Source of the DNA: Plantago elongata
Lineage: Eukaryota; Streptophyta; Magnoliopsida; Lamiales; Plantaginaceae
Reading direction: 5' to 3'
Assembly (NCBI GenBank): GCA_036897095.1
Contig: JAYMSP010000515.1
Location: forward strand, 1 to 48,783
DNA length: 48,783 bases
The notes under the pieces are model-generated. The model had not been told where the DNA came from. It saw nothing but the letters and a program-made list of their open reading frames with translations, and did not search any database. Of the stretch, positions 46,485 to 48,783 are shown in pieces. How positions within the stretch are numbered: position 1 is the stretch's first letter; every line of letters starts with the position of its first letter. The position numbers were made by a program, and so were the translations under genes.

Positions 46485-47874
46485 ATGTCAACAGAAATCC
46501 AACTAATATTCATTCCTTTCGCTGTATTAAGCCACCTTGCTTCAGCCGTCTACACGGCTAACCTTTTAGTCGAACGAGACCAACATCTGTCGATTACAGT
46601 CTTTGTCTTGAGGCTCCCCATGGAGACGAAAAGTGACAGTTCAATTAAGAACTCACTAGGCCCTCGTATCAATTTCATAGAAATATCAGAGAACCATGAA
46701 CTTGTTTTGCAGCAATCGAAACATCCATCATTTCGTTGATCACCAGAAGGACCGTGTCAGGGACCAAATTGCAGAAATTATGAGGAGCAAGGAAAGTGTT
46801 CGAGTCTCAGGGCTTGTAGTTGACATGTTCTGCACTAGCATGATCGATGTGGCGGATGAGCTAGGGATCCCTAGTTATGTTTACTTCACGTCAGGTGGTT
46901 CTGCTCTTGGCCTTTGGTTCCATCTCCAGAGCATTGTGGATGAACAGAACAAGGATATCAACGAATGCATTGGGGATTTAGATGATGAGTTATCCACTCC
47001 GGTATATGTTCAACCAGTTCCTGTTTGATTTATTCCTTCTTCCCTCTTGGAACATGGAGCCGATATGCTTAATGTTCCTCGAACGTTCAGGGAGACTAAA
47101 GGTATTTTAATTAACACATTCTTTGAACTTGAGTCTATGCAATTTCCGCGATGAATAGTGATAAGGGAATCCCACCGGTTTACCCGATTGGACCTGTTCT
47201 TCAGGTCCAGGGCGAGGAAAATATGAGAACGGAGGATCAGATCGTTGAGTGGCTTGACGATCAACCCAATTTGTCAGTAGTTTTTCTTTGTTTTGGAAGT
47301 AACAGATGTTTCAATGCGGATCAGGTGAAGGAGATTGCCTTAGCACTGGAACACAGTGGATAGAGGTTTCTATTGTCATTGAGAAAGCCACCCACGGATG
47401 AAAAGTGGAATATCCCAGGGAATTTGAGAACCCTAGAGAAGTGTTGCCAGAGGGTTCCTTGAACGGACGGCAGGGATTGGTAAGGTCATAGGCTGGGCCC
47501 CACAGCTGGCTGTGTTGTCTCACCCTGCGACAGGAGGATTTATGTCGCATTGTGGGTGGAACTCGATATTGGAGAGTGTTTCATATAGAATACCGATGGC
47601 CACATGGCCTCTTGCAGCCGAGCAGCAGGAGAACGCGTTTTTGCTTGTAAAAGAGTTGGGAGTGGCAGCTGAGATACAAATGGATTATAAGCAGGAAAGT
47701 GATGCCATTGTTGGTGCAGAAAAGATTGAAAATGCAATTAGGTTATTGATGGATCCAGATAATGAAATCAGGGAGAGAGTAAAGGTGATGCAAAATAACT
47801 GTAAAGCTGCTCTTAGAGAAGGTGGATCATCTTATGATGCCTTGGCTTGCTTTCTTAAAGACATCAAGCTCTAG
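46485..47874 (+). pseudogene. UGT71-type glycosyltransferase pseudogene (array copy 4)
   Basis: Homology to copy 3 runs the full length, from MSTEIQLIFIPFAVLSHLAS to [10 protein letters not shown] at the stop ending 47874, but the frame is broken repeatedly. Reading frame changes occur near 46720, near 47140, near 47408 and near 47452. In-frame stops occur at 47026-47028 (where relatives have Arg) and at 47361-47363 (where they have His-Arg). The PSPG box is also altered: CGVPM of the relatives is YRIPM, while [10 protein letters not shown] and AEQQ remain. A RFLWSL motif has become RFLLSL. So many lesions rule out a sequencing slip. No product with a full catalytic domain can be made; short transcripts are possible. 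Confidence 0.93.
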
Positions 47875-48783
47875 AGTTTAAAAAAATCAAATTTTGTATT
47901 TCATTCGTGTTAAATCACCAATGTTCACATCACATTTAGAGTAGTTGATACTACAAAATATCACCACTCCATAAAAGACTTAAAATGCTTGTTGTAAAAC
48001 ATTAATTAGTAGTTATATTTGAAATGTTATGATGATTTCAATTAAGAATATAACTCAAGCTTGTTTACCATCTCAAAAAATGTTCACAAGAAGATCTTGC
48101 ATTTACAATAATTGTCAAAATGAATTACAATACAGGTTTTCTCCCTTGGAGCTGTTTATGATAACTCCGATCGGAGTTGTTTCTTCGGTCGGATCTTTTT
48201 TTTAAGAAGAAGGTCGATGAGGAAGATAGAGAAAAAAAGTTATTATATATTTTATAAGATAAATTTGATTGGGATTTAATTTATAATAATATTGTGTCAT
48301 TATTATAATTAATAAAATACATGAGTTAAATGTGTAGTAAATTGATGATTGTAAATTGCGATTAAGTCCATTTAATTTATATTTCATTTATTTTATCTCT
48401 GGACAATGCGTAAATGATGAAGTTTTGGGTGAATCCGTAATTTATTGATGAATCTCGAGATAACACCATAAGTGTTCCGATGGGCGAAGCTACACTGTGA
48501 ATGACCCCGTGCTCGACAGAGGGTGATTTTTGAAATATTTCACGAATATATATGTTTGATTTTTATTTTTATTTAATATTTAAGTCTCTTACAATACTGT
48601 CTATAATAAAGATAAAATAAAAGGACTAACATACCTTAAGCTATTAGTTATAAACTTATAACTTAGGGTGTTTAGTTAAGAAACATCGACGCTTTTCATA
48701 ATTTAAAAGTGACTATTGACTTCATAAACAATTCACATAATTTAATATTTTTATTAGCCATAATATTAATATATATATATATA
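47875..48783. other. Spacer at the right edge
   Basis: No gene is seen. It contains a perfect 16-bp palindrome, AACTCCGATCGGAGTT (48163-48178), similar to those inside the MITE at 42763-43648, followed by a GA-rich tract, which suggests a related element. The window ends in a TA repeat (48770-48783). Confidence 0.5.

Overview
This is a plant nuclear window. Genes have many introns with GT-AG borders, the spacers are AT-rich and full of MITE-like inverted repeats, and the protein families are plant ones: an IBR5 phosphatase, a HAC-type p300/CBP acetyltransferase, kiwellins and UGT71 glycosyltransferases. The protein sequences look like a eudicot, probably an asterid such as a Lamiales species; the order is a guess from family resemblance only.

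Layout. At 159-1045 (minus) is the first large exon of an F-box/LRR gene, with a one-base frameshift just after the F-box. At 2794-6389 (minus) is a complete five-exon IBR5 dual-specificity phosphatase. From 6420 to about 12350 there is no gene, only diverged repeats and a LINE remnant. At 13427-25063 (plus) is a HAC1-like histone acetyltransferase in 16 coding exons (1756 aa), whose introns hold a long inverted-repeat element, a 61-bp tandem duplication and a SINE-like insert. Two kiwellin genes of equal length (25922-26497 and 27363-27938) flank a piece of plastid 16S rRNA gene. An intronless histone H4 gene follows at 28812-29123 (minus), then a duplicated fragment of the HAC last exon near 29600. 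At 30507-32462 (minus) is a two-exon WRNIP1/RarA-type AAA+ ATPase with an N-terminal UBA domain.

The right third (33.9-47.9 kb, plus) is a tandem UGT71-type glycosyltransferase array: three intact single-exon genes and one broken copy. It is separated by 2.7 kb, 5.1 kb and 0.46 kb of spacer that carries several MITE-like elements, a 28-bp minisatellite and a LINE-like 3' tail.

Functionally the window mixes chromatin and DNA-maintenance genes (HAC, H4, WRNIP1), a signalling phosphatase (IBR5), secreted defence-type proteins (kiwellins) and specialised-metabolism genes (UGT71). I see no evidence that they form one pathway. The points of most interest are the plastid rRNA insertion between the kiwellins, the HAC tail duplicate beside H4, the long inverted-repeat element in the HAC intron, the UGT array with its decaying member, and a MITE with internal CTCCGATCGGAG-type palindromes that recur near the right edge. 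All splice sites were placed by reading consensus borders and checking codon phase by hand; no similarity search was run.
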